The notes below the pieces were generated by a model. It worked only from the letters and a program-made list of their open reading frames with translations. It was not told the DNA's origin and made no database searches. Positions 1-10,850 of a DNA stretch of 64,000 bases are shown one piece after another. Made by a program: the position numbers and the translations under genes. Numbering within the stretch: position 1 is the stretch's first letter; every line of letters starts with the position of its first letter. The DNA comes from Microthyrium microscopicum (Eukaryota > Ascomycota > Dothideomycetes > Microthyriales > Microthyriaceae), in NCBI GenBank assembly GCA_010405405.1, contig MU004232.1, positions 1,879,481 through 1,943,480 of the forward strand. The letters run 5' to 3'.

Positions 1-727
1 ATTGTTGACTGGAGCTAGGCGAATGTGCAGCGTTATCGCTAGGTAATAGAGACGTTTGCGATCCGGATTGCAATGGCTCAAGGCTTGATTTTCGGGGTGG
101 ATGAGGTAGCAGTGGAGATCCAAGCATTGGACCAGCAATCACCATTCGTGGAGACATGATCTCGTCAGCCCCTGGTCCTCCTTCTGCGAACTGGTCCATG
201 ATACTTTGAATCTCTGACCGGCTATCATCATCTCCTCCATTGCTTCGTGCCTTTTCCGTGATATCGGAAGCATCTTGGTCCGCATCAGCCAGCTTATATG
301 CCTCTTTCTCCGGATCTAGATTGGGGGATTTCGATGGCTTGGAGTCCGATGCGATGGCGAATCTCTCGTCTTTCGGCGGTAGAGGCGGAGGCGGAGGTGA
401 GGCCTCTTTGCTACTCTTTGCGGTATTCATGTGTAATGCGGGTGGTACTGGTTTGGGCGATAACGCGCCAGAAGTGTCCGACAGCTCTAGCCCGTCACCT
501 GTACTCGGCTGAGGGCCATCTGACAGTGATGTTTTCCCTTCAGCTAATGTGTCCACAGATAGCTCAGGTTTGTGATCTTGTATCGGCTTCGTCAGATTTG
601 AATCTGAACCATCCTCAGACACTGGAGCCTGTTCACCATCGAGTGCGGGGTTGCTATTTTGGGAAGGGATGAGCTCAGAGTTCGGTACAGGTGGTTCAGA
701 GGATACTGGCGGGTCCGGAGGAGACAT
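1..727 (-). CDS. N-terminal part of a Pro/Ser-rich protein (possibly a Gyp5-type TBC RabGAP)
   Basis: The minus strand is open from an ATG at 727 to the window edge, about 242 codons with no stop, so this is the 5' part of a gene that continues to the left. The product starts MSPPDPPVSSEPP and is acidic and rich in Pro and Ser, with a poly-Pro run (SPPPPPLPPKDE) and then a more conserved-looking stretch (EIQSIMDQF ... GADEIMSPRM ... HPPRKSSLEPL). That second stretch reminds me of the region ahead of the TBC domain in fungal Gyp5-like Rab GTPase-activating proteins, but no TBC domain lies inside the window, so this is a weak guess. It diverges from the asparagine synthetase-like gene across a 265-bp shared promoter. 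No intron is needed in the visible part. Confidence 0.7.
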   Translation of the reverse strand, partial: MSPPDPPVSSEPPVPNSELIPSQNSNPALDGEQAPVSEDGSDSNLTKPIQDHKPELSVDTLAEGKTSLSDGPQPSTGDGLELSDTSGALSPKPVPPALHMNTAKSSKEASPPPPPLPPKDERFAIASDSKPSKSPNLDPEKEAYKLADADQDASDITEKARSNGGDDDSRSEIQSIMDQFAEGGPGADEIMSPRMVIAGPMLGSPLLPHPPRKSSLEPLQSGSQTSLLPSDNAAHSPSSSQQ

Positions 728-992
728 AAGATCCTCGATATATGGATATATGGCTCATGCGCCTGTCTAGTCGGTCAAGATATGTATAAGAGGGTGTTGT
801 ATGGGTGCATGAAGACTGGGAATAGCTTCACGAATCACGATGATGTGAATCCAATGCCAAGACTTCAGAGCTTCATTGCGCACGGACCCCTTGAATTTCT
901 ACTTCATCTCCAAAGTCTTGTGCCTCAAGTCTCCAACAATACATCCTCATCTGGTCACAAGACATTTCCATCGGCTCATTCGGGCCGTTGAA
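728..992. promoter_or_regulatory. Shared 265-bp divergent promoter
   Basis: This is the intergenic space between the start codon of the leftward Pro/Ser-rich gene and that of the rightward ASNSD1-like gene. Both 5' ends must lie here. I see no recognisable factor-binding motif; the AT-rich run around 735-800 could serve as a core promoter. Confidence 0.4.
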
Positions 993-2742
993 ATGTGTGG
1001 AATATACTGTCGCATTAGTCGTCATGGCCATCACCCTGTTCCCAGTACGATCAACGATCTTCTGGCCAAGCGCGGACCATACTCCTTGAAAGAGCATCGT
1101 ACTGTCGTGTCTGGTGTTTATATCACCCTAGTCGCGTCTGTTCTACCATTGCGTGGCTCTGATCTAGTCCCACAACCTCTTGTCGATGAAAATCCGGCAT
1201 CAGTTCTCTGCTGGAATGGCGAAGCATGGAAGATCAATGATGAAGCAGTGACAGGCAATGACTCTCAACTCATTTTCCAGAAGCTCCGAGATGCGGCCTC
1301 GGGAACTGATGCTAGATCCAGTATAGCATCGTTTCTTTCGCAGATTCGAGGACCATTTGCCTGCGTTTTCCTCGATCAATCCTCAGAAAAGCTTTACTTT
1401 GGGCGAGATTGTCTAGGTCGTAGATCACTGGTTAAGACAACAACTTCTGAAGGCGATATAGTCATTTCCAGTGTTCCGTACCATCAGGATCAGGATCTTT
1501 GGACAGAAGTTGAAGCTGATGGCATGTATGTTCTCTCACTAACCAGTCCGCGTCAAGACTTTAATAGTAACGCTTTTGTGATTAATCGAATTCCCTTGTC
1601 TCTTGAAAATGAGCAAGTAGAAGCTGAAACTATCGTAAGTAACAAGCCTTCATTCCGAACATAGAGCTAAAATTTCATAGAGAGTGCCATATCCCGCACT
1701 TTGTGATGAGATACCAAGTGAAGCGCCGCCTTCTCTTCAGCTTACTTCAAAATGTATAGAAACCTTGCATTCACTACTTTTCCACTCTGTGCAACTGCGA
1801 GCCCAGAATCTACCGGACTCTCCAATATCTCCCCTTGGAGTTCTATTCTCTGGTGGACTAGATAGTGCCTTACTAGCATATTACGCCCACCTCACTCTAC
1901 CTTTGGACACGCCTATCGACTTACTCAATGTGGCATTTCAGAACCCTCGGATTCACAAACCCGATTTTGAAGACCCCTACTCATCTTGTCCAGACCGTAA
2001 GACTGGACTTTCAGCATGGAACGCACTGCGCCAACAGTGTCCTACACGTATCTTCAATTTTGTCGCTATCAACATTCCCTTCACAGAAACTACTGCCCAT
2101 AGACAAACTATCATCGACCTTATGCATCCCCATAAGACGGAAATGGACCTCTCCATAGCTTCCGCTCTCTATTTTGCCTCGCGAGGCCAAGGCAGTCTCG
2201 TATCAACCGCCGAACCACCGTCTTTTACGCCGTACTACACACCAACGCGCGTGTTACTTTCTGGGCTTGGCGCAGATGAGCTATTCGGTGGGTACGTACG
2301 CCACGCTACAGCTTTCTCTCGCCGCGGATATCGTGGGCTGCTTGATGAACTTGAACTGGACTTTGGGCGGCTGGGGAAGCGTAATTTAGGGCGAGATGAT
2401 CGCGTAACGAGCACGTGGGGACGGGAGGTCAGATATCCTTTTCTAGACGAAGATGTAGTCGGCGCAGCAGTTCGTGCGCCTGTATGGGAGAAATGCGGCT
2501 TCGGTATGCCAGAGAGCACATCTGCAGAAGAGCCCCGCCTGGAGCCAGGAAAATTAGCCTTGAGGCTGTTGGCGTGGAAAGCCGGTCTGCACAATGTTGC
2601 GAGGGAGCCAAAGAGAGCGGTACGTATCAATACAATCCACACGACTGCTGAAGAGGCTAACAACTGTCAGATACAATTTGGCTCGCGGACGGCCAAAATG
2701 AGTACGCACAAGTCGAAAGGCACTGATGAACTGGTCGCGTAG
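993..2742 (+). CDS. Asparagine synthetase domain-containing protein (ASNSD1-like)
   Basis: Three exons (993-1634, 1681-2619, 2671-2742) join in frame to give 550 residues. The start is set by MCGIYCRI: Cys2 is the expected N-terminal nucleophile of a class II glutamine amidotransferase once Met is removed, so the upstream in-frame extension from 876 is rejected. Exon 2 has the ATP-pyrophosphatase loop SGGLDSALLAYY and, further on, LSGLGADELFGGY, both typical of the asparagine synthetase C-domain. The end (PKRA then IQFGSRTAKM) is the usual C-terminus of the ASNSD1 family. The second intron is 51 nt without stops, so a naive translation reads through it, but splicing restores the family sequence. 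The length fits the family (about 550-650), which is distinct from true asparagine synthetase and not well defined functionally. Confidence 0.9.
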
Positions 2743-4024
2743 TTGCTGACAAGATGCCTTGTATGTACCTTTAGCTTTGAGCCGCAGTGATGACGCCCAT
2801 TTGTGGACACAGATACTTGTGAGACATGGACCCCGAGCCCGATCTGCCATTTCCTGTGTTCCTCTTGAGAAGCCGGGGGTGTGCTTGCGGTGCTTGAGAG
2901 GCGCTGTGTTCGATGATCGAGTTTTAAAAGGCAAGTCTGAGCAGCTATTTACACCTTACAAACACTTCCCAGTATCTTGAAAGCGATTCGAGATACTAGA
3001 TAGCTTTCATCAGACTCGCAGGGTGTCACGGGATTGCGTTTCAAGAACATATGTCTTGACGAGAGCGTGTTGGCTTTTACGAAGTTGCGAGGTTCATCAT
3101 ACCTGTCTCATACTAAGAAATCAGGATCATCCAGTTTATCGAAAGGTAGCTGGCGTTCTGAATCGACTGAAGTATGCCAACGGCATTGCAAAATCACTGG
3201 CGTACTCCCATGAACTCTCATGGCTACCACCAGCGCTGCTAATCATAAGGTGCTTCAATTCCCATCGTAGCTGCTAAATGTTCCCAATGCGAACGCCCTT
3301 TATGGAAATAATGCACTCGATCACAGAACGTAGCGTCTGGGCGCCATCATTACCATGCACTTAGTATGCCTATAATAGCGAGAAGCTAGTTGACTCTAGG
3401 CAAATCCTGTGGATGACGAAATGGGATGCCACAGATAGAAGCTCAGTATCTGAGCAAAGCGACAGCCGGGTACAATAACGGGCGTGCTACTAACCGACTA
3501 CGTCTGTTGTCTTGTCTGCTACTCTTTTGTATCGTGTGCGATAGGAGATTTGACTTCGAAATAATGGTTCTCGCTTTGCATGATCTGTACAATGGAATCA
3601 TACCAGTTCACTTTGCTACTGTGTTGACCGACTCAAAGTCCTGTCTCAGAGCTCATTAGCAAGCTCAACATGAAGCTCCTCGTTCTTTCATCGCCTGGAT
3701 TCTAACTTATGTCTCATCTGCGACTGAATAATGTTGATGTCTTAAAGGTTAAGTGAAGTATCTTGTGCGCTGAAAGAGAAAGAAAGCGTTGTTCTAGTGT
3801 TAGCACTTTCGAATTAAATATATCCCTTCCTTCCTATCTTTAGTTTTCTTGCAATTCGACTGAGAGTTCATCTTTCTTCTACAATCAACTTCTTCTTTAT
3901 CCTTTACATTCTCCCTATCATAGCCTGAAGTCTTGAATAACCCCAAATCTTCCGGTCCATTTCAAACACATAACAAAATCGTTGAACACATCTTGAGCCC
4001 GACGTTTGCGAAGCCAAAGTCAAA
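2743..4024. other. Intergenic region, no gene seen
   Basis: The 1.28-kb gap holds only short ORFs without family features. The last 200 bp before the SET gene (about 3830-4010) are pyrimidine-rich, as is usual for a fungal promoter and 5' leader. Confidence 0.5.
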
Positions 4025-5397
4025 ATGACTAGCAATTACGCACTGAAAAATCTGGTTGCTTCTGGTGAAACTCCGCCACTAGATTCTCGACACCTGATTG
4101 TGGTTCGAGCATCATCGAAAGGAGGAAAGGGTAAGATCCACCCATAACATCCTATAAAATAAGGTAGTCCCCTTGAATGCGATGGTAGTTATCGCATCAC
4201 CTGTTAAGCAAGGATAGTGGAAGCCATTGCATATGAAGGGGGAATGCTAGTTATCTTGTCTGCCTTTCAGTTTTGAACTGCAATCTTGCGCTAACAGTCT
4301 CCAGGTATCTTCGCCAAAGCCGATATTCCACGCGGCACCCGGATCATTGCAGAATCCCCATTGCTCACCGTCGAAGTTTTCAATAGCGTAGGAAAACCCA
4401 AAAGCGACACAAGACTGAGTAGAGATGTTCTGGCTGCGTACAACCTGCTGTCCGGAACCAAAAGGCGAGCGTATGATAGTCTCCATAAATACTCCAGGAA
4501 TTCAAAGATCGGTGACAAAGCAGCAGTATTTGTCGCAAATGCCTACGAAGATGGCGTGTACTGGCTTGCGGCTCGGTTCAATCATTCCTGCATCCCAAAT
4601 GTGCATCACATATACAATAATGGCAAGAAAATCCGGAAAAGAACCTTCCATGCCCTACGCGACATCAAAAAGGGCGAGGAACTCACTGTTTCCTACATTC
4701 ACTCAGAGAAAAGCGACAGACGAGCAAGAGAGACAGAACTAGAGAACTGGGGCTTTAGTTGCACCTGTGCAGCTTGCACAAATGACTCTGCTCGTAATGC
4801 TTTGGAGTGGAAAATAGCCAAGCTTGCTAGGTTCTGGAAAAGCCCTCCAAGAACAGGCCCAGCCTCTGCGAAGAAGTCCCTGGAGAGGTATGAGGCAATG
4901 GCTGTTATGTCTGAGTCTGCGGGACTGGTAGGAAACTCCTTGGCTAAATGGTAGGTCAGAATAAGTAGCCAGTGTGCTCCCATCCTATGCTACGCTTCAT
5001 CATGAAGTGCGATGATTCCTGTCTAATGCGTAAGACTCGTATTGATTCATCGAGTGCTTATAATATCGTCTGTTTTGGAAGGGTCTTGGTGGCCGCCGAG
5101 TGCCATGGGATCGCGCCAGTTGTGTTTTCTGCCCATGGTCACCACTGGCATCATGCTATCTTTTCTTTACCCAAGCTAATGAATTCTAGCTACCGCGGGT
5201 GCGGCAAATGCAGCATCGCCCTAGGAGATTCAAACCAGGTAGTGAAGTGGCTGGGAAAAGAACTTGAAGTGATGAAGTACTATATGGGCGATGACCATCC
5301 GACTTTCCAAGAGCTATCCGAACTCCTCAAGAGCTTCAAAGAGATATTAAAGACGATGGAGAAGAGGAGAAAGGAGCCTTTGTCTGATACCGAGTAG
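4025..5397 (+). CDS. SET-domain protein (putative lysine methyltransferase)
   Basis: Exons 4025-4130, 4305-4950 and 5190-5397 give 319 residues. The SET fold starts near residue 24 (VVRASSKGGKGIFAKADIP). The cofactor-binding NHS motif is in RFNHSCIPNV at about residue 128, followed by the second half GEELTVSYI. A Cys cluster (CTCAAC) follows, as in SMYD-type and fungal stand-alone SET proteins. The C-terminal exon (YRGCGKC ... ELEVMKYYMGDDHPTF) resembles the TPR-like tail found after SET in many fungal members. The third exon depends on a 239-nt intron (4951-5189), longer than its neighbours; I chose it because the phase and the family-like tail fit. A further small exon inside it cannot be excluded. 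The target lysine is unknown. Confidence 0.8.
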
Positions 5398-6796
5398 GTG
5401 CTGGTAGCTGCTAACCGGATTGGTTGATTGGGCTTAGATCCATTGTGTCAGGTAGTAGGCCAGGAGGCGGCCTTCTAAAATATTTACTTATTATTACGAA
5501 CTTGATCTCAGCGCTACCGTCTACTCACTCCGTGAACTCTTTGGCAGAACGTTGCTAATGGTCAGTCTTCTAATATCCTGGAGGAGTTCTTAGATTAGAA
5601 TATATTACTCCTCAACACCAAGGCATCAAAGAGCGCAGGAATGAGATAGCTCCTTTGACCACACCGCATGTGTATCGAGTAGTGGTAACTAAAGCCGAGA
5701 AATTCCTTGCTTCGTGACATTGGATAGAAACCAAATTCAAACGTGCTATTGCAGGATTGCTACCGTAATTCCAGTCGGAGTCGTTTGCAATCTCGTGATG
5801 ACTGTCATTAAGGAAGATGTACTCTGTGACCATATCAATATCATTGGAGCTTATATCCTAGACATGCCAACACAGTAGTATTGAAATGAATTGCTCCACG
5901 AGATACGATGTCCCCCATCGGCTCTAATCTACAATCAATTCCTAAAATTCTCATAGAGAGCTTTCAGATTTGCATATTTGATCACATCTGATGGGCAATA
6001 GCGCGTCCTTTAGTCAGAAGAAGCGGTGGCAGCCATCATCATCGATGGCAGAATGACGTTTACTATTCCATTCAATTTACCTGCGCTCTATCTTCGAGCA
6101 TATTCCTTCGAGGGTAGTTCAAAGCATGCCTTGAACAGGATTAAAAGTGGGTAGATTACCTAGGCAAGTTGGTCGTCCCAAGGAGAGTGCTCACCCAGGA
6201 CTTACAACTTTAACTTTACCTCTTGCGTAATACTCGAGATGATCTGCCGATATCAAACAAGTTGACATGTTCTTACGCTGTCAGGTAACTTTAAAGTTTC
6301 TTCATGCTGCGCTGCGAGAAAACATGTGGCCATACTTTTGCATAAATTTTCCATTCAATGGCCCTTCCTTGATATCGCCTGGAGACTTCTCCGTTTTAAC
6401 TGCCAAACCTACAATACAAGTGCCACCAGTGTCAGAAAGCAAAAATGAGGAAACAAAACATCTTGAAGTAGGGCAAAATCAGGCGAGAGTGCCATAAGAC
6501 ATCAATTTTCATGATGAGGCGAGTAGTTCTCGTGACTGCCCTATCTGATAAAGTTTTCAAGGAAAACGACTGCACTGAGTAACAGGCGGGTATGTATTTC
6601 GTTGCTAAAGCGCTATCGTGACAATCTAATCTAGCCACTCGAGTATTGATGAACTTCTCACATCAAACTCTAGCAGTGCGCCAGCACACTCCCCATGTCT
6701 CGTGCCTGTCTGCTCTAAGCCTCTTCATACAGTGACCTAACTCTGTATACTATGTCCAATCTAAGAAAAAAATAGCAGATAACTTCAAAACTTGAC
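5398..6796. other. Intergenic region, no gene seen
   Basis: 1.4 kb between the convergent ends of the SET gene and the secreted repeat protein. I see only short chance ORFs and a weak inverted repeat (GAGGAGT/ACTCCTC, about 5580-5613). No RNA gene is recognised. Confidence 0.5.
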
Positions 6797-9282
6797 TCAT
6801 AGCGTGAGGCCAGGTGGTAGCGAGCCGGAGTTACCAGCGTTGGGGTCAATGCCGTTTTGGCGCATAAAGTCGTCCATCATAGGACCGACGGCTACGGGGA
6901 GGCCGTTGGTCTGAATGTTGGCCATCATGTTGACCCAGGCCATGCTGACGAGCACACCGTTGGTGGTTGGGCGAGATACTGGTACTGCTGGTGCGGAGGA
7001 GGAACCAGTGACGCTTCCGAGGCCAGTGACGAGTTGGCGTTTGAAAACGCCGCCGAATGGGTTGGCAGCGGCTGGTGCGGCGGCTGGCGCTGCTGCTGGT
7101 GCTGGTGCCGGTGCTGCTGCGGCAGGTGGAGCGGTGGCAGCTGGTAGTGGTGCAGCGGCAGCGGGTTGAGACTCGTTGACCTTTGCTGGTGACGATGGAG
7201 CTGAACCTTGGGGTTCTTGTGGGCGTTGACCTTGTGGCTCGTTGGCTGGACGTTGGCCCTGAGGCTCGTTGGCGGGACGCTGACCTTGAGGCTCGTTGGC
7301 TGGACGTTGACCTTGAGGCTCGTTGGCTGGACGTTGACCTTGAGGCTCGTTGGCTGGAGCTTGACCCTGTGGTCGCTGGCCTTGGGGCTCGTTGGCTGGA
7401 GTTTGGCCTTGTTGTCCTTGTGGGCTCTGACCTTGTGGCTCATTGACTTGTCCTTGTGGGCGCTGACCTTGTGGCTCGTTGACACCTTGGCCTTGCTGTC
7501 CTTGTTGTCCCTGTTGACCTTGCTGTCCTTGTTGTCCCTGTTGGCCTTGATTACCTTGACCTTGGATACCTTGACCTTGTTGCTGTCCTTGAATACCTTG
7601 ACCTTGGATACCTTGGCCCTGTTGTTGACCTTGGATTCCCTGGCCTTGAATACCTTGACCTTGAATACCTTGACCTTGAATTCCTTGACCTTGGATTCCT
7701 TGACCTTGAATACCTTGGCCTTGCAGACCTTGACCTTGGATACCTTGGCCTTGAATGCCTTGGCCTTGGATTCCTTGACCTTGACCTTGAAGACCAATAC
7801 CCTGGCCACCTTGTTGGCCCTGAACACCCTGCTGACCGTCCATGTTCTCAACAGTAATGATGTATTCACCATCAACCTGTCCGACTGGAATGGCCAATCG
7901 GCCGTTCATCTGATCGAGAACAGCATTGGCAGCAATAGGAGTGAAAGTTGGGGAAAGTAACAATCTGGTAGCAGCTGGGTTGTTGTTGGTGTTGCTTGGG
8001 TTGTTGTTATTGTTGTTGTTATTGTTGTTGTTATTGTTGTTGTTTCCGTTGTTGTTATTGTTGTTGTTGTTTCCGTTATTGTTGTTGTTATTGCCGTTGT
8101 TGTTCTGGCCGTTATTGTTGTTGTTGTTTCCGTTGTTATTGTTGTTCTGGCCGTTATTGTTGTTGTTCTGGCCGTTGTTGTTGCTGTTGTTGCCGTTGTT
8201 TTGGCGGCGGTTCAATCCACTAAGCTGGCCTTGAGCACCACCTGGGTTGGAGAGGATTCCACGCTGGGCAATGGAGAGTCGGATCATGGAGTTTGGTCCG
8301 GCACCCTGGTTCTTGGCAACAGTCTGTAGACGAGTTGGGTTGACTTAGAAAGATTAGCATAGGATGTGGACTGCAGAGACATTGGCTCTTACTTGGAAGT
8401 TGGACAACAGCGACCATGCGGTTGATGTTGGTGGAAACACCTCCCAAGTTGGTCTGGACGAGATAACGGTAATTGTCTGATATGTTAGAAAGATTCTTGT
8501 AAGGGTGGATGATCTCAACTTACTGACGCTCTGCGAGCGAGGGCCTAGAGCAGAAAGCATAGTGCTTGAGACACCGTTGACAACGTTGGTGTTGATTTGC
8601 ATTGGCTGAGTAGCACGAACAGACATACGGAAGCCATCAGTGAACTCGTTCTCTTGGAGACCAGAGCCAGTGACGTTAAATCCTTGGTTTAGCTGTCCGC
8701 TGAACTGTGTGAGAGACAATTCGGTCTCCCGTGTTTGACGGCCAAGAGCAATGTATTCTCCGTCAATGTTGTTCATCTTTACCAGACGGACAGTGCTGTC
8801 GGTGCTGTTGACACTTCGGATTGGCTCCATGATCATCCATGATCTCCGATCAGGTGCAAGCTTTCCAACATAGGTGTTGTCCATGTTGATGTTGTTTTGC
8901 TGAAGCATTTGCTGGTTCATGTTGAGCTCGATTTGAGCTCCTACTAGATCAATTCCGCCATTGGTTTGAATGATGAGAGAGTTTTGGCTGAGCTGCATGA
9001 ATGGGTTACCCGTAGATCCTGTTACTTGATTTCCAGGTAACGGAGCTTGATTTTGGTTGACAAGAAGTTGCCGTTGGGACTGCGAGAATGTCTCGACTTT
9101 GCTACCATCTGGGAACTGGATGGAGTTGAGGTTCATCTAGATCGAGTCAGCTTGATGTTTGTCTGTGTCAAAACCGTACCACATACATCACCATTAAGAT
9201 TGATGACTTGGTTGAAGTTGGCCTGCATCGTCTGGGCACTGGCGTAGCCCATCACGGCCAGAAGAAGGTACCGTGTCGTCAT
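6797..9282 (-). CDS. Secreted protein with conserved N-terminal region and long Asn-rich and Gln/Gly-rich repeats
   Basis: Four exons, in transcript order 9282-9187, 9136-8524, 8476-8393 and 8343-6797, give 779 residues. The N-terminus (MTTRYLLLAVMGYASAQ) is a clear signal peptide. Residues of about 20-300 form a non-repetitive region with many Asn and Gln (NINMDNTYVGKLAP, NNIDGEYIALGR, NTNVVNGVSSTML). I believe it is conserved among fungal secreted proteins of unknown function, but I cannot name a domain. After LNRRQNN comes a nearly pure Asn/Gly tract, then a short non-repeat spacer, then about 100 residues of GIQGQGIQGQ units, then roughly ten NEPQGQRP units, and an Ala/Pro-rich linker. 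The C-terminus (NGIDPNAGNSGSLPPGLTL) has no GPI signal. The composition is prion-like and suits a cell-wall or matrix protein; function is unknown. Confidence 0.85.
7205..7490. repeat. Minisatellite encoding NEPQGQRP units
   Basis: Tandem near-identical units of about 27-33 bp, seen on the plus strand as GGCTCGTTGGCTGGACGTTG. They encode NEPQGQRPA-type repeats of the secreted protein. The central copies are the most alike, which suggests recent expansion. Confidence 0.9.
7490..7800. repeat. Minisatellite encoding GIQGQ / GQQGQ units
   Basis: Units of 9-18 bp built from ACCTTGGATACCTTG-like blocks encode GIQGQ, GLQGQ and GQQGQ repeats of the secreted protein. Because the unit length is a multiple of three, other frames stay open too, giving long spurious ORFs in both directions. 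Confidence 0.9.
7978..8205. repeat. GTT/ATT trinucleotide tract encoding poly-Asn/Gly
   Basis: A degenerate trinucleotide run (GTTGTTATTGTTG on the plus strand) encodes a long Asn tract broken by Gly and Gln. Asn uses both AAC and AAT, so the run is not a simple homocodon microsatellite. Confidence 0.9.
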
Positions 9283-10615
9283 GATTGCTCCAAATAGTCT
9301 CTGGGACTAGAAATAATAATAACAAAGAACAAGAACTGAACAGTCAAAGATAGAAAATATACTATACTAAATTAACGGCGGCCAGCACACAATGAAAAGT
9401 GAATGGAGTCCAGGCCAGCCGAGGACGGAGATTTTCTATGGGACGGAGCGAAAGAATGAGGAGTACCCTTCGAAGGATGGCAGCACCAAGACTGATATTG
9501 TACACGACATGACAGAACATCTTCTTTGGGTAGCATTGCGAGCCAATTGATCGTGATCATGGTGGTAAACACGGGCTACGGGAGGAGGAGGCATGTTTCC
9601 CAAGTGAAGGAACGAGTCTGGGACGGCCGTGATCGTATCCGGTCTTGAGGACTCCAAAGGCATGACTGTAGTAGCTACTGAGCTGGAGAAGCTTAGAAGG
9701 GTGTTCTGAGTAGGCCCCATGAGCACTTCACGATGCATTGACGGGCTCGTGCCATGTTGGTTTTGGCTTTGCATCAGATTTGCTCTTGGCACTCAGGCTC
9801 GCCACACTTTTCGGAGGACAGGCCTTGGAGCTAGAATCTGTTTTCCCATCATTAACAAATGCATCTTAACTGTAATAATGCTGCTATTACTGTATACGAT
9901 ATCGTGACGGCCTCATAATGAGTGAAGAAGCAGAAGAAGCAAAGCCTAACACGGCCATGGTGAATGGAGGCGTTTGATGGAGGTCTTAGCCATGAACTTG
10001 CGTCTACGCTCGCATGCTCATCGAATTTGTTCTGATAATTCCTTGGCCATAGGTAAGCTCAAAACTTCTCATGTACTGTGCTTGGATTCCAAGATAAATG
10101 ACAGGTGGTGTACTGGAGTTGTGAGAGAAGGAAAAGTCTAGAAGGACCAGATCTGAAGCAATCTTGATGCGCACGCACAAATGCATAAAAATGTGGAGAT
10201 CTCCCAGTCATCTCAGCCAATCATAGCTCATTAAATATGTTTGTTTTACATCTTGCTCTCTGGTTGGCTGCCAGGGCCGCTTGTTTACTAGATCAGGGGT
10301 TTGATTCACGTCAACCGCACGACTTGACCCAGACATCTCACCTCCAGCATCCTCACATCAAAAACAATGAAATCGATGGAACCTAGAGGGACTAGCAAAA
10401 AGACCATGGCCATGCTACTTTCCCACGTGCACTTGGAGCAACACTAGGACCCAAGAGAGGATGAGAAGTCTTTAATGAAACATCCTTTACCATTTCTGCT
10501 TCATGTTGTTTACACATAAGCTTCTAACTACGGGAATACAGCGACACGTCAATACTGGTGACAGGAAATCAATTAAGGATTATTATTATTATGTTTGTTA
10601 TTATAGAGCAAGGTA
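9283..10615. other. Intergenic region, no gene seen
   Basis: 1.3 kb upstream of the secreted repeat protein, so it carries its promoter. A minus-strand ORF at 9436-9792 has no recognisable feature. TTA-type trinucleotides at about 10580-10604 lie just beyond the stop of the small gene on the right and probably belong to its 3' UTR. Confidence 0.4.
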
Positions 10616-10850
10616 TTAATTTCCCCGAAAGGCACATTCATAGCCTGCAGCGACTCTTTGATCAATATGTGCCTTCGTTGGCTTCACCCTAGAAGCCTTT
10701 GTGTTATAACCATGCTGGTCCACGATTTCAGCAACCTCAACTAGACGACATTAGAACTTTGAATTTGTTTAGACATCTGCCGCAGAGATGCATACCTTTT
10801 GGTTGAAGACAGGTGATAGCCATGAGCCGCTGAACGATAATGCAAGCCAT
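10616..10850 (-). CDS. Small 59-residue protein with one intron, unknown function
   Basis: Exon 1 (10850-10796) and exon 2 (10740-10616) flank a 55-nt intron with GTATGC donor, TCTAATG branch point and GTCTAG acceptor. The join (phase 1) is in frame and ends at TAA, giving 180 nt in all. The product runs from MACIIVQRLMAITCLQPK through EIVDQHGYNTKASRV to GYECAFRGN. It is basic, has four Cys (two in the first 14 residues) and only a weakly hydrophobic N-terminus, so secretion is uncertain. Upstream on the same strand are a TATA-like TTTTATATAC at about 10958-10967 and a pyrimidine-rich leader. I do not recognise the family. The gene is easily missed because neither exon is long. Confidence 0.55.

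Noticed and set aside
5990-6060. GGCAGCCATCATCATCGATGGC resembling part of the foldback element
   Set aside because: The similarity is about 20 bp with mismatches and has no partner arm nearby, so it is not a second copy.
7208-7960. 250-codon plus-strand ORF of LTLDTLAL-type repeats, and a 316-codon second minus frame (6925-7875)
   Set aside because: Both are open only because the minisatellite unit is a multiple of three. The signal peptide, introns and non-repeat domain belong to the other frame.
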